Source of the DNA: Primulina eburnea
Lineage: Eukaryota > Streptophyta > Magnoliopsida > Lamiales > Gesneriaceae
Length of the DNA: 64,000 nt
Assembly: GCF_022965805.1 (NCBI RefSeq)
Contig: NC_133109.1
Span: 2,185,001-2,249,000, forward strand
Direction: 5' to 3'
The notes under the pieces are model-generated. The model was not told the origin of the DNA and ran no database searches. It saw only the letters and a program-made list of their open reading frames with translations. Both the position numbers and the translations under genes were made by a program. Below are positions 25,560 through 37,283 of the stretch, in pieces; the stretch's first letter is position 1; every line of letters starts with the position of its first letter.

Positions 25560-25775
25560 AGTTACATCTGATTATATGTTCTCTGGAAAGTACTTCGGTT
25601 CCAATTATGGGTTGATAAATCAGATATGCAGAGATATTTTCATGATATATGCTCGTTTTATCTATGATATTTTGATATATTCGCAGCGTATGACTGATTG
25701 CATCGGACAGTTGACAATTGTATTGAATATTCTGGGTACTGAGAGTGTTGTATACAGAATTGTTCGGATATGAAT
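25560..25775 (+). pseudogene. Degraded gypsy reverse transcriptase
   Basis: Reads FIYDILIYSQ where active Ty3 RTs have FIDDILIYSK, so one catalytic Asp is Tyr. The preceding FGSNYGLINQICRD and following LTIVLNIL align with the fingers/palm region. Many surrounding stops; clearly dead. The rest of 24.9-27.2 kb is too decayed to assign. Confidence 0.65.
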
Positions 25776-27254
25776 CTCGATTGTAACAGATTGTATTCAG
25801 AGTCTGTGATATCTGAAGACAGTATACTGATTGATTGTAGCACTGTGAGACCGTGATCAGTGGCTGAGAACGACATTGATTATGGCAGAATTTTCGAAAT
25901 GTCAGAAATGGCGTTCTATGCAGTTATTAGATCAGTATTGCGTATTGATATTTTGGAATCTGGTCTGATATTCTTATCATTTTGAGTCCGTAGTGGATAC
26001 CGATTGATATGAACCGTTGAGTTTATATACAGTTCAGTCGAGTCAGAACTGGTTTTGAAAATTCAGCGATTCAGAAGTTCGATCAGACTGTTTAGAACTT
26101 GATTTTGATAGTCAGAACAGAATACCAGGTAGGTATCTTCCTTAATTTATATTATTACCTGATTTGTTTGTGTCGGATATTCGAATCTGAAATGACAGGT
26201 ATTGTCAGATGCACACAGTAGTAGATTTAGTACTATTCTGGTAACAGGGAATGTATGATAATTCGAATAGACAATTTTGATATAAACAGATGAAATCAAT
26301 TATGTCAGCATTTGTATTGATTTCTAAATAGAAATGGGAGTATATTTCTATGGATTGTGTGATGACACTACTGTAATCTTGCCAAGATAGTGGTTATGAT
26401 TGAACGATTGTTCAAATCTGCATAGGTTATATTGTACAGGATGACGTACAAATATGACCAGACGACTGAGAGGTATGTCAGAAACGGGAGTCAGATTGTA
26501 TTGAATGCCAGAGTTGATTTTATCAGACTGTGATTTTCGTTTGATTTTATACTTTTGGCTGAGTCTATAGTATGATTTTTGATCTATGATTTACAGATTG
26601 AAGGATAGTCGGAGTGAACTATCCTGATACTGGAGGATATCCAGGAAATGTAGTGCTGGATTTTAGCACTAGTTGACATGATTTATTGTCACTTTTGAAT
26701 TATTGTACGATAATAGCTACTAAACGAGTATCGAAATAGCTTAAGTTGAAGTATTGTACAGTGAAAACTGCTATTTTCCTTCTTATAGGAATGATATTGC
26801 AGTGATGCCTGATATTGGAATTGATAGGATCAGAGATCTGATAAGAAAATGAAACTGATTCAGAAGAAAATGGAAACAACTCAGAATTAATAGACTAAAT
26901 ATGCTAACGTCGGACGATGATTGTTAGTATTTGAAGCCGAAGATTGAATATATCTTGGACTGGGATTAACAGATCATGATATTGATTGTTAAGAGTTGTT
27001 GATTGGTATATACGGATGTTGTATCGCCAATGTTTTGCGATGGATTCTGTCGCAAGTCAGTTCGAGTAGTATGACATTATACTTCTTGAATAAGTGTTTT
27101 CCGTTGGGAGTCAAAATCCGGGAAAAGAAGATACCTTAGAATGATGTTAATGAAATGAGTTTGGATGTTAAACTCTGTTATACAGTTCTTCTGATAGATC
27201 TGAATTAATTTAGTGAGAGTTCGAGGACGAACTCAGATCTAAGAGGGGGAGAAA

Positions 27255-28812
27255 TGTAATGCCCAAGAATTTGAGTAACGTAATCTGAGATGATTTATTG
27301 ATGATGAACTGATATGATTATGGATGCATTATGCTGAGACCGAACGGGGCCAAGTATATGAATTATACGAGAATTGGACAGAACTATTGGCGCCCGAGCG
27401 GTAGTTTTTAACTGCCCGAGCGCCAATGTTCAATAAAAGAAGCTTCGGGCAGAAAGCTTGGCGCCCGGGCGGTAGTTTTTGACCGCCCGAGCGCCATCGA
27501 GTAGTGCAGGGTGACAGAGCGCCCCGCGCCCGGGCGGAAATTTATTACCGCCCGAGCGCGAGTCGTGGTGCACGAAGGTGTTAGACACTTGCCTTACATG
27601 CACGAGGTGTGTGTACAAATATATATACATATGTTCGATATTGTTATTACCAGATTGAGAAAAGACCGAGATAGAGTCGGGACTTCTTCTTCTTCTTCTA
27701 AGCGAGAAGATAAAGGTATAAATTAATGTTGAGTTGAGATTGCACAACTCGAGTGAGGTTTGACTCGAGTTTCCCTAAATCACATACTTTATTGAATTGT
27801 TATTTGCAATTGAATACGATTGATATTTTTAGTCTATGGATTTATAGACCATGTATGTCTTGAGTCCTAGGCGGATATGCTTAGTCGTAGACATTCCATC
27901 TTGTGACAGAAGGGCCGGATAGTGAGGACTCGTCACTGGCCCATTGCACTTTGTCACAGGACATGATATTGGTGATAGGACCACAGTCCATGACGGTTAG
28001 GTCAGGACACTGGATGTTTGGTTATATCGACGTGGATAGAACTGAAGTCTTTTCTATTACTGTTGGTCGATATAGGAATACCACATCTGGAAACCGGGAT
28101 CCCTAGGCTAGGATTGAGTCTAGTCTAAAACGTGGAGTCACGAGTTTGAGTGACAATTATATTGATTTATATTTATGGATGTTGATTATGTTCCTGAATA
28201 TGGTTCATGTTCTTTGTTGTTCCTGATATCGGTACATGTTTAGAATATGAGTTGTTCTTGATATGGAGTATGTTCCTGATATTGGTACATGCTTAGAATA
28301 GAGTTTATTCTGGATATTGAATTATGTTCCGGATTAGGGTACATGTATAGAATATGATTTATTCCTGTTATGGATTGATATCATGATTTTGATATATTAT
28401 ATGATTTTTGATATATGCTTTTATATTGTTTATATGATAGCATGTATACATGATTTATACTGAGATATTTATATCTCACCGGAGTTATCCGGCTGTTGTC
28501 TTGTTTGTATGTGTGCATGGCAACAGGTGGGATAGAAGCGGGGTCAGGATGAGAACGAGGCTGGATTAGATAGCGTGGAGATCCGGGCTTTGAAGCAACG
28601 TAGGATTCAGCACGGACTTGTAGTTGAACCTAGTCGGATTATTGTAGATCATATAATAGTTGTATGTGATATTTAATATGTAATTTGAATTTAATTACAT
28701 TATGTTTCCGCTGTGTAATTTAGAAAAAAAAAAAATTTAGACCCTGTTTATTATACTTGATTATTTATTCCTAAAGACGATTAAGGAATGAATTAACGTC
28801 CGGGTCCCCACA
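27255..28812 (+). repeat. 3' LTR of the gypsy element (1,558 bp)
   Basis: Matches the 5' LTR but lacks one hairpin unit, leaving three hairpins (about 27389-27424, 27458-27495 and 27526-27562). Preceded by the polypurine tract. Confidence 0.93.
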
Positions 28813-29030
28813 ATAACTATCTTTGAGGACACCAAAATATTTAATTCCATAATTACCCTTTTTACCATACTTAAAACCTTTTCAAGTCACTCCATATTTT
28901 AAATAGAAAAAAATCAAAACAAAACTTCCCTTTTAAATCGAACAAATTTTCTAAATCGAAAATAATTTCGTGTTAATTATTTAGTATTATTTGATCAAAT
29001 TAAAAATAATAATAGCATGTGCATCTTTTA

Positions 29031-30515
29031 CACTACAAAAAAAAAAACAATTAGCGACGGTCACACCGTCGCTAAAACCGTAAAGCGACGGTTTGAAAGT
29101 CCGACACAGAAGTGAACGTCGCCTTCTCAAAGCGACGTGTGTACGGTTTTTGAACACACGTCGCTTAATAGCGACGGTTTATTTAAAGAAGGTCGTCGCT
29201 ATTTAGCGACTGTTCTACAAAACCGTCGCTAAAAAAAGCGACGGTAATTTGAACACGGTCGCTATAAAAAGCGACAGTTTTTACATCACCGTAGCTTAAT
29301 ATAGCGACGGTTATCACAACACCGTCGCTATAAAACAACCGTCGCTCTTTATAACGACGGTATACGTAAAATCGTCGCTATATTAATCGGCGGTTTTTAA
29401 AAAAACCGCCGCTTAATATAGCGACGGTATGTAACAAGAGTCCAATTGATGCACCGCGACGATAATAAATTTAAGCAAAAATTAATGTATTAAATTTACA
29501 CAAATAAACTAATACGTAAAAATTAAATCATGTATTAAATTTTCTGCACAAAAAAAAACTTTAAAGCGCGAAGATATAGCTGCTTCAACGTAACGCTGGA
29601 AAATCGCACGAGTAGCAAATCTACAAAATAAATACGTAATAGTTAGTACAAAATAAAAAACCGAAACTTCGAAAAATTTAGAGAGTTTGGTTACTACCAG
29701 AGATAGGTGAAAATCGCTCAAGAAAATTGTTCGAGAACCTCGGTATAAATAGAATCATAGCGACAGTATAAGATAAAACCGTTGCTAGTTGCGACGGAAG
29801 GAATTATAACAGTCGCCAGTAGCGACAGCTTTTCCTTAAACGGTCGCCGATTCAGATCGGCGACGTTTTACAAAAACGGTCGCCGATTCAGATCGGCGAT
29901 GGTTTATACTAAACCGTCGCTATATATATTAAGACGGTTTTTAACAGCCGCCGTATATTGCGACGGGTTGACGGTAAACCGTTGCTAAATAAAGCGACGT
30001 GTTTTAGTAAACTGTCGCTTGTTTTAAGTAGGAACGGTTTATTAAAACGCGTCGCAATATATTACAACGGTTTAATAAACCGTGGCTAAAAAAGCGACGA
30101 TTTTTCAAACAATCGTCGCTTTTTAAAAACCGTGGCTAAAAAAGCGACGGTCGTTTTTAAACCGTGGCTTAAGAAACGACGGTTTGGTTATACCGTCGCC
30201 TGTTTTTTGTAGCGACGGTTTATGAAAACCATCGCAATATATTACGACAGTGTATGAAAACCGTCGCAATATATTACGACGGTTTATTAAATCGTGGCTA
30301 AAAAAACGACGGTTTATGATAAACCGTGGCTAAAATAGCAACGGTTTGTATTAAACCGTGGCTAAAAAAGCGACAGTATTTATTAAACCGTCGCTTAATT
30401 TATTTGGCGACGGTTTTTTAAAAACCGTTGCTATATGGCGACGGTTATAAGTAACTGTCGCAAAAGTTGCGACGGTTTCGTAAAAACCGTCGCTAAGCCT
30501 TCCGTTTTTTTAGTG
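29031..30515. mobile_element. CACTA-like non-autonomous element built of GCGACGGT repeats
   Basis: Begins CACTACAAAAAAAAAAA and ends CGTTTTTTTAGTG, which inverted reads CACTAAAAAAACG; these are CACTA (En/Spm) type ends. Flanking trinucleotides are TTA and TTT, a near-match for the 3 bp duplication expected. Nearly the whole length alternates AGCGACGGT with ACCGTCGCT every 15-35 bases, several dozen copies in all. Such subterminal repeats bind transposase in CACTA elements. A less repetitive core lies at about 29,450-29,760. No transposase frame was seen. Confidence 0.72.
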
Positions 30516-30530
30516 TTTACTAGTTTTCAT

Positions 30531-30781
30531 TAAGGGTGTGTTTGGTTGGGTTGATTAAATAAGGATAGATTAATAGTCTAATATTTATCGTTAAAATTTT
30601 AAGATGTTTTAATAATCATTTTGACCCGGTTTAAGATCCAATTTTATTAATCAAATAGTTATCCATAAAATTAGATCTTAAACCGGGTCAAAATGATTAT
30701 TAAAACAACTTAAAATTTTAACGATAAATATTGGACTATTAATCTATCCTTATTTAATCCACCCAACCAAACACACCCTAA
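30531..30781. mobile_element. Fold-back Tourist-like MITE
   Basis: 30534-30778 starts GGGTGTGTTTGGTTGGGT and ends ACCCAACCAAACACACCC. The two halves are almost perfect inverted repeats of over 100 bp around a short centre near 30,655. The flanking TAA (30531-30533 and 30779-30781) is the 3 bp TWA duplication of PIF/Harbinger-derived elements. Confidence 0.9.
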
Positions 30782-32547
30782 TAGTATGTTTGGCAGCGCG
30801 TGCCAAACATGAAAAAACTGCGGGTGCCATTCCGCGCGTGGTCCATTTTGATGCATACGTGACCACAAAATGCGCAAGTAGACATGCGGGCCACAACAGA
30901 GCCCAATAAGAAGAGCTTATGATTTTTAGATTGGGTTTATCGTTGGGCCCACAAACAGGCCCACATATCACCGTCGCTCTGAGCTGTGTTAGTGGGCCCA
31001 TTTGTTTCATCTCTGCATAATTGAGCAGCAGCGCCATTCACTCCGTGATTAACTTACAGTCCTATATTTATTTTATATTATATTATTATTATATTATATA
31101 CATAAATTTTAATTTTTTCCTTCGCAAATATAGAGCGTGTCAACCCGTTTTACATATATAAATTCGTAAGATCGTCTCAATAAGACTTATTCGTAAATAT
31201 TTTATGTTCAATGTTAAATTCAAAGTGAAATTACAGCATTATGCAGAAAGTGAAATTACACAATTACCCCTATCTTTTTATCTCCTTTTTTTCCCGCCAA
31301 AGAGTTCAGCTGGGAAACGACAGGGAGAGGCTAGACCATCGAGACGGGGGGCCCTCTCTCAGATATTATGACAAATTTAATTCACGAATTTACTCAATAA
31401 TTTAAAATAAATTTAATTTGTACGCCCATAATAAAATATGCTTTTAGAATAATATGTTTTTGACCTGAATTTATGAATAAAATTTATACAATAAATTTAG
31501 GAAATATACTTAGATCGACAACCTAAAAAATATTAAAAAACTAATATCTCTTTCTTTTTTAAAAAAAAAATCATGCATATTTAATATTTTATTTTTGTAA
31601 GTTCGAACATATTGAAATTTAGACATAAATCAATCTCAATCATATATGTAATTTTCAGAGATTTTACCCAACGGATATGAGAGCGTGAAGTTTACAAATG
31701 ACCCAACTATGAGAAGAATAAGTGACCCAACTATGGGCGGTCCAACATATAACGATTGAACATGAGCTCTAATACTATGTTAAGATTGAGGTTTATACAT
31801 AACTCAACCTCAAAACATAGCACAAATGAGAGGATTGTCTAAGTTCATATAAGCAACTCTCAAATATTTTATCCAACTGATGTTGGACAAATAACACATA
31901 TTTACCACATTTGAAATGAGTTTAATGTCTGATTTTTAAAAATAAAAGTGATAAATTCAATTAATTTTAAGAGAGTTTTTTGTTTTGTCGAATTTTTACA
32001 AGGGGTATTAATATAATTTGTTCGTAAGTTTTGACTTTCGATGTCATATACAAGAATCATGATTATGATAATTAATAAATCGAGACACTAACCAACCTTT
32101 TTAACCAACTGGCTTCAGCATCATGAAATAATCACGTGACTTTTGGTTTCGTTTCTCAAAAGATGTTTTCGTAATCACGTGACTTTTAATGATTTTGTAG
32201 TTTTTTAAAATCATTTTCTTGCCCACATTTCTTAATTTAGAGTAAGTTTATGATTCGATATTTTTAGATTAAAAAAATAAAAATAATGTTCAATAAAGTT
32301 ACATTGCGATAAAATCCACGGCTCAAAAAGAACGAAAATGGACAAAATAATCGTAGTCGTTGATGTTGTAGACTTCGTGACGACCGTAATAATCATGAAA
32401 AAATGAACTCCAAAATTCACTGAAACTATAGTTATCAAAGTGATAAAACAAATGAAAAATGGACAACGTAAGGATGCGTAAGATCCTAAAATGTATGATA
32501 TTTTTATTGTAAGTGAAAATGAAGTAATGAACAATATAATTTGATGG
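30782..32547. other. Intergenic DNA with relics, no gene seen
   Basis: 30,930-31,160 shows GGGCCC motifs and resembles 21.6-21.96 kb. GAGCTCTAATACTATGTTAA near 31,765-31,785 looks like a decayed minus-strand primer-binding site of an old LTR element (compare GCTCTGATACCA). A fragment of the GTGAGAC MITE may lie at 31,160-31,190. The rest is AT-rich. Confidence 0.4.
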
Positions 32548-32672
32548 GTATGTTTTCGTGAGACGGATCAACATTACTGATATTCACAATAAAAAGTAAT
32601 ACTCTAAGCATAAAAAGTAATACTTTTTCATAGACGACCAATCTGTGAGACCATCTCACATAAGTTTTTGCC
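32548..32672 (+). mobile_element. MITE, GTGAGAC family, shortened copy 11
   Basis: Lacks the left terminal palindrome and part of the right interior. Keeps ATATTCACAATAAAAAGTAA, CATAAAAAGTAATACTTTTT and the end GTGAGACCATCTCAC to TTTTTGCC. Confidence 0.82.
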
Positions 32673-32860
32673 TAATTTGATTTAACATTTTTATTGAGGT
32701 ATATGTTTATAATATATAGTCAGGAAGTTTCAAGTAAAAAAAGAACTGATTCACTATATTAGAGTCTTAAAGCAAAGACAAGTAAAATCTTAACAAAATA
32801 TACGACAGATTTTATATAAGACTTGTTAGATTCGTCAATTATGTGTCTTTTTATAAAGAA

Positions 32861-33041
32861 TGAGTCTCATGTGAGACCGTCTCATGAATCTTAATATGTG
32901 AGACGAGTCAACCATACTCATATTCACAATTACAAATAATATACTCTTAGCATAAAAAGTAATATTTTTTCATGTATGACCTAAATAAAAGATTCATCTC
33001 ACAAATATGATCCATGAGACTGTCTTACACAAGTTTTTGTC
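32861..33041 (+). mobile_element. MITE, GTGAGAC family, copy 12 (upstream of EXL)
   Basis: Starts TGAGTCTCATGTGAGACCG and ends TTACACAAGTTTTTGTC. Lies about 340 bp before the TATA box of the EXORDIUM-like gene. Confidence 0.86.
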
Positions 33042-33377
33042 TTTTATACATACACAAGAGTGCAAAATATCGTTTGCGAAGTTTAAGCAATAAATATCAA
33101 GTTCTTTTTCTCCAAAAAAAGTCTTATCAAACCATAAAATGGCATTACCTAATTAATTTATTTAAAAAATATAAACAAAAAAAAGTATATTAGAAAAGGT
33201 AAAATCACAAAAATACGCAAATAATAAATAAAATAAAAACGAAAAAATTCAAACATATAAAATAAAAGCAACTTTTATCAGCTCAAAAGCATTGAAATAC
33301 GTAAATGAGAAAAAAAGGAATTTGTAACTTCCAAACATTCAAATTCAATGTAAATATTTATTTTAAAAAATGGTTCC

Positions 33378-33386
33378 TTATATATA
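33378..33386 (+). promoter_or_regulatory. TATA box of the EXORDIUM-like gene
   Basis: TTATATATA, 49 bases before the ATG at 33436. It overlaps the frame opened by an ATG at 33370, so that ATG would lie before the transcript start. This decides the start codon in favour of 33436. Confidence 0.7.
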
Positions 33387-33435
33387 CATACACTCCCCCA
33401 CCTCACTACTCTCACACTACCGCTCACATTCTGTA

Positions 33436-34476
33436 ATGACGCCAGAACCACCAATCCCCGCGCTGGCGTTGTCCCTTAGATCCCTCATTCTTTTCTTCTT
33501 CTTCCTCCTACTCGCCGGGCCTGCCACCTGCTGGCGCCCATGGCCCTATGCCAACCCCAACACCACAGATTTTCTCTTCGGTGGGTCTAAAAAGTACGAG
33601 GGCTCATCGGAATTTGTTCAGCTGAAATACCACATGGGCCCCGTTCTCACCGCCAACATCACAGTCTATCCCATCTGGTACGGCGCCTGGCAGAGCTCCC
33701 AGAAGCGTATCATCCGTGAGTTCATCTCCTCCATCTCCGACGTGGACTCCACCCCGCCCTCTGTCTCCGGCTGGTGGAAGACCGTCCGCCACTACACGGA
33801 CCAGACCGGTGCCAACATCTCGCGAACCGTCCGCCTCGGAGAAGAGAAGAACGACCGGTTCTACTCTCACGGCAAGTCCCTCACGCGCCTCTCCGTACAA
33901 TCGGTGATAAAATCCGCCGTCACCGCATCCACGCGGCCGCTACCGATCAACCCCAAGAGCGGGGTCTACCTCCTGCTGACGTCTGGCGAAGTGTTCGTGC
34001 AGGATTTCTGCAACAATGTCTGCGGCTTCCACTACTTCACCTTCCCCTCGATCGTGGGGTACACGCTACCGTACGCCTGGGTGGGCAACTCCGCGAAGCT
34101 TTGCCCCGCTGTGTGCGCGTACCCCTTCGCCGTGCCGGAGTACATCCCGGGGCTGAAGGCGGTGAAGCCGCCGAACGGCGACATTGGGGTGGACGGTATG
34201 ATTAGCGTAATAGCCCATGAGATAGCGGAGCTATCCACCAACCCACTAATCAACGCCTGGTATGCGGGTCAGGACCCGGTTTTCCCTGTGGAAATAGCCG
34301 ATTTATGTGAGGGTATTTACGGAACTGGGGGCGGAGGATCCTACACCGGACAGATGTTGAACGGTGAAGATGGTGCCACGTTCAACATGAACGGCATCCG
34401 ACGGAGGTTCTTGGTTCAATGGGTTTGGAATCATCTGGTGAATTACTGCACTGGCCCCAATGCACTCGATCAGTAG
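33436..34476 (+). CDS. EXL: EXORDIUM-like protein (PHI-1 family), intronless
   Basis: 346 aa. Secreted, cell-wall-associated proteins of this plant family promote cell expansion and brassinosteroid- or carbon-linked growth; no enzymatic activity is established. A signal peptide with a hydrophobic Leu/Phe core lies at about residues 12-30. Family blocks include YHMGPVLTANITVYPIWYG, GWWKTVRHYTDQTG, GVYLLLTSGEVFVQDFC, NVCGFHYFTFP, IAHEIAELSTNPLINAWYAG, EIADLCEGIYGTG and the C-terminal GIRRRFLVQWVWNH. An in-frame ATG at 33370 would put 22 residues before the signal peptide and sits before the TATA box, so I reject it. The GC-rich coding sequence contrasts with its surroundings, and single-exon structure is normal for the family. 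Confidence 0.94.
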   Translation: MTPEPPIPALALSLRSLILFFFFLLLAGPATCWRPWPYANPNTTDFLFGGSKKYEGSSEFVQLKYHMGPVLTANITVYPIWYGAWQSSQKRIIREFISSISDVDSTPPSVSGWWKTVRHYTDQTGANISRTVRLGEEKNDRFYSHGKSLTRLSVQSVIKSAVTASTRPLPINPKSGVYLLLTSGEVFVQDFCNNVCGFHYFTFPSIVGYTLPYAWVGNSAKLCPAVCAYPFAVPEYIPGLKAVKPPNGDIGVDGMISVIAHEIAELSTNPLINAWYAGQDPVFPVEIADLCEGIYGTGGGGSYTGQMLNGEDGATFNMNGIRRRFLVQWVWNHLVNYCTGPNALDQ

Positions 34477-34617
34477 TAAATTAATTAATAATAGTTTTTA
34501 TTAGTATTAATTATAATATTTAATAACTTTTGCGTTTTGAATTTCTTTTTTACCTCATAATTTTTACTTTAATTGTTTGTGGATTTTGGAAATTTGATTT
34601 AAGTTTAAATTTTGAGT

Positions 34618-34795
34618 AGGTATCATGTGAGACCGTCTCACGGATCTCAATCCGTGAGACGGGTCAACCCTGCCCATATTCACAATAAAAAATAATACTC
34701 TTAGCATAAAAAGTAATACTTTTTCATGGATTATCCAAATAAAGATCCGTCTCACAAAATACGACCCGTGAGACCGTCTCACACAAGTTTTTGCC
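34618..34795 (+). mobile_element. MITE, GTGAGAC family, copy 13 (downstream of EXL)
   Basis: Near-complete copy with both palindromes GTGAGACCGTCTCAC exact, about 140 bp after the EXL stop codon. Ends TTTTTGCC. Confidence 0.9.
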
Positions 34796-34916
34796 TTAAA
34801 TTTTTGGTTTGGAGTGTTGAGGAATCTACGTAGTTTCAAATTTTGAAAAAAAGAAAACCAGAGTATTTGAAAGCGATTTAATCTTATATTTTATATTAAT
34901 ATTTTGTACAAGAATA

Positions 34917-35002
34917 AATATATTATATTTATTGTGAATATTATTAGTGTTCACTCGTCTCACAGATAAAAATTCGTGATATCGTTTCACAAGAGATTTA
35001 TT
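34917..35002 (-). mobile_element. MITE, GTGAGAC family, fragment 14
   Basis: Reverse-orientation half copy: TATTGTGAATATTATTAG, then CTCGTCTCACAGAT and a decayed palindrome ending CACAAGAG. Confidence 0.55.
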
Positions 35003-35208
35003 AATCTTATATTTATCTACAACAATTTTGTAAGATAAATCAAAATTAAAAAAGCAAAAATAATTTCCCAAGGTTGCTTTTATTCTTTTTCGGGTCACCC
35101 GGTTTGGAAATCAATCCATTAACCCGACCCAACAATATTATTCAATTCTGTATACATTTAAAATAAACAATGTTAATTTATATTAACTAGAGGAAAGTTA
35201 ATTTGATA

Positions 35209-35856
35209 TAAGGGCATCCACAATGGTGGATATAATTCAATCCACGTCATCCAAATATCCGTTCCATCTAAATATTCACCACTGCACAGCATTGAATGGT
35301 GTGCCACGACAATATCTGGTTACAAATTTGTAACCGGGTATTGCTATTTTTTTTAAATTTTATTTTTTGGGTCGTGGTGGGTCGAGGTGGGTCGAGTGTC
35401 GTGTTTTTTTTTTGGCCTAGCACGACCCAATCACGACCCAAGCACAAAAGCGAGACCCAAACTCTTCACTATTTTTAGTGAAGAGTTTGCTCGACCCAAG
35501 CTCTTCACTGTGAAGAGCTTGGGTCGAGTAGGGTAGTTTTTTATTTTTATTTTTTTTTCACTTTTATTTAATATTTATTTAATTATATATAATTATTAAA
35601 CTTTTAATTTTACATTTCAATAAAAAATATAATATTAAATAATAGATAAAAATAATTAAAGTGGTGAAATGATTTTATTTAAATCAAAATAAAATATTAA
35701 TTAAATTGATAGTGGGATCCATAAATATTTGGTTGGTGTGAGATATTTGATTGTGAAATATGGAATATTTGAGTAGAGAAATATTTGATTGATGACGTGG
35801 AGTAAGGGGTCCACAAATATTTGTAGGAAATATCCTTATTAGTGTGGATGGCCTAA
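35209..35856. mobile_element. Non-autonomous PIF/Harbinger-like element
   Basis: 35212-35853 (642 bp), ends GGGCATCCAC / GTGGATGGCC, flanked by TAA on both sides (35209-35211 and 35854-35856). The interior holds GGGTCG/CGACCC repeats and a hairpin pair near 35,460-35,530 (AGTGAAGAGTTTG, AGCTCTTCACTGTGAAGAGCT). No transposase frame. Confidence 0.72.
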
Positions 35857-37192
35857 GAAATATTGAAAATAGCAAATTGAGACATAAACTTGTGTTGATG
35901 TTTTAATTGCGAGGTTTAGGTAAATTTAGTGTGAAATTTAACTAAAAGTAATTTTTAATTTTAAATTATACATATTTGTATATTATATCATGGAAGTAAA
36001 AGATCATATAATTAAAATTTTGATTTTTTTTAATTTTCTTCACTAATTAAAATTTTGATTTGAACCCTATTTGTTAAAAATATTATCTAATTAATTTTAA
36101 ATAAGCAAATTGATAATATCGAAAATAAATTATATATTTTTATTTAGTTAAAAATTTTATTTATATATATACATACTTTTCTCATATATATATATATATA
36201 TTGTTTGGAAGTAAATTTAAAAATATTTCGTTTTTCAAATGTTGCTAGGCAACTTGCAGAAAAGTGCAATAATTCTGTCGGGGTCCACTGGTCACGATTA
36301 TACTGCGAGATGAATCAATTCGCAAGTTTCTTCGAATGATTTTATTAAAGTCCAAATAAATTTTTGGACTACGGATATTTTGATTTATAGGATTTCACAC
36401 ATTTAATTAATCCAGTTTGTAAAATATAATAACATTTAATTTATGTTTTATTATAAATTTTTCCATCATATTTGAATCGAATCCAATTTGCGATCGGCTT
36501 ATGTTTAGATCGTGGTATTTTGATAAATCGAATATAAAATTTTTTTATCTGAGGAAAAAATTGTTGCAATTGGATATCGAATACCAAGATTCAAATTTTG
36601 AATTATGTTAAAGATCATGTTTTTTTAAAATATTATTTATAATTAATTTTATATACTTTTGTTTATTATAATTATAATTTATGAATATTGAATGTAATCG
36701 AGCTTGTGATCATAAGGTCAAGCTGATTTTGAGCTCATTAAATTTGACTAACTCATCCATTTCCTACCACATGCGCAATTATTAAATGCTCTTTTTCTTT
36801 TTCTTTTTTCTTTTCCCCTTTTATTCCCTTTTTATGTTCAAATTTATTGCTTTCAATTGATTTTTGTGTTTTTTTATTGGTTGAGAAAATGTTGATTTCT
36901 TGGAAAAATAAAAATGAAATTTAAAGTAACTTTTATAAAGTTGGTTGGTAAATTAAGCGGTGGAGGGACATGTTTCAATTCACTATACCATAGAGATTTG
37001 TGATTTTAATTGTTCCAAGATTAAAATAGATTACAATAAAAAAATGCTCCTATGCCACTAAATTCGTGGTATCTTTGTATTGGAATTATTAATAAAACAT
37101 AATTTCGATTGATTTTATGGTTAGTCAAATTATTATATATATACAAGAAAAACCAATGTACAGATAAATAAGCGTATAGATAGATACATTGG

Positions 37193-37283
<91 letters not shown>

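Larger units (their letters stand above)
22158..28817 (+). mobile_element. Ty3/gypsy LTR retrotransposon, decayed interior, intact ends
   Basis: The element itself is 22163-28812 (6,650 bp), flanked by the 5 bp target duplication ATAAC (22158-22162 and 28813-28817). LTRs start TGTAATGC and end CCCCACA. The primer-binding site TGGTATCAGAGC (23764-23775, initiator-Met tRNA type) follows the 5' LTR, and a polypurine tract AAGAGGGGGAGAAA (27241-27254) precedes the 3' LTR. A Ty3-type gag fragment with zinc knuckles and a broken RT motif show the superfamily. There is no functional pol, so it cannot move on its own. Confidence 0.93.

Noticed and set aside
22852..28106. Identical 67-codon open frames in both gypsy LTRs (22852-23055 and 27903-28106)
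   Set aside because: Short, no recognised motif, and their identity is explained by LTR duplication.
29031..30515. Satellite DNA as an explanation for the GCGACGGT repeats
   Set aside because: CACTA/TAGTG ends with near-matching 3 bp flanks and alternating orientation fit a transposon better than a head-to-tail satellite.
33370..33435. Upstream ATG adding 22 residues to the EXORDIUM-like protein
   Set aside because: A TATA box lies inside this stretch (33378-33386), so it should not be in the mRNA, and the extra residues would precede the signal peptide.
33604..34253. Other-frame open reading frames within the EXORDIUM-like gene
   Set aside because: GC-rich coding DNA leaves several frames open by chance; only the EXL frame has family motifs.
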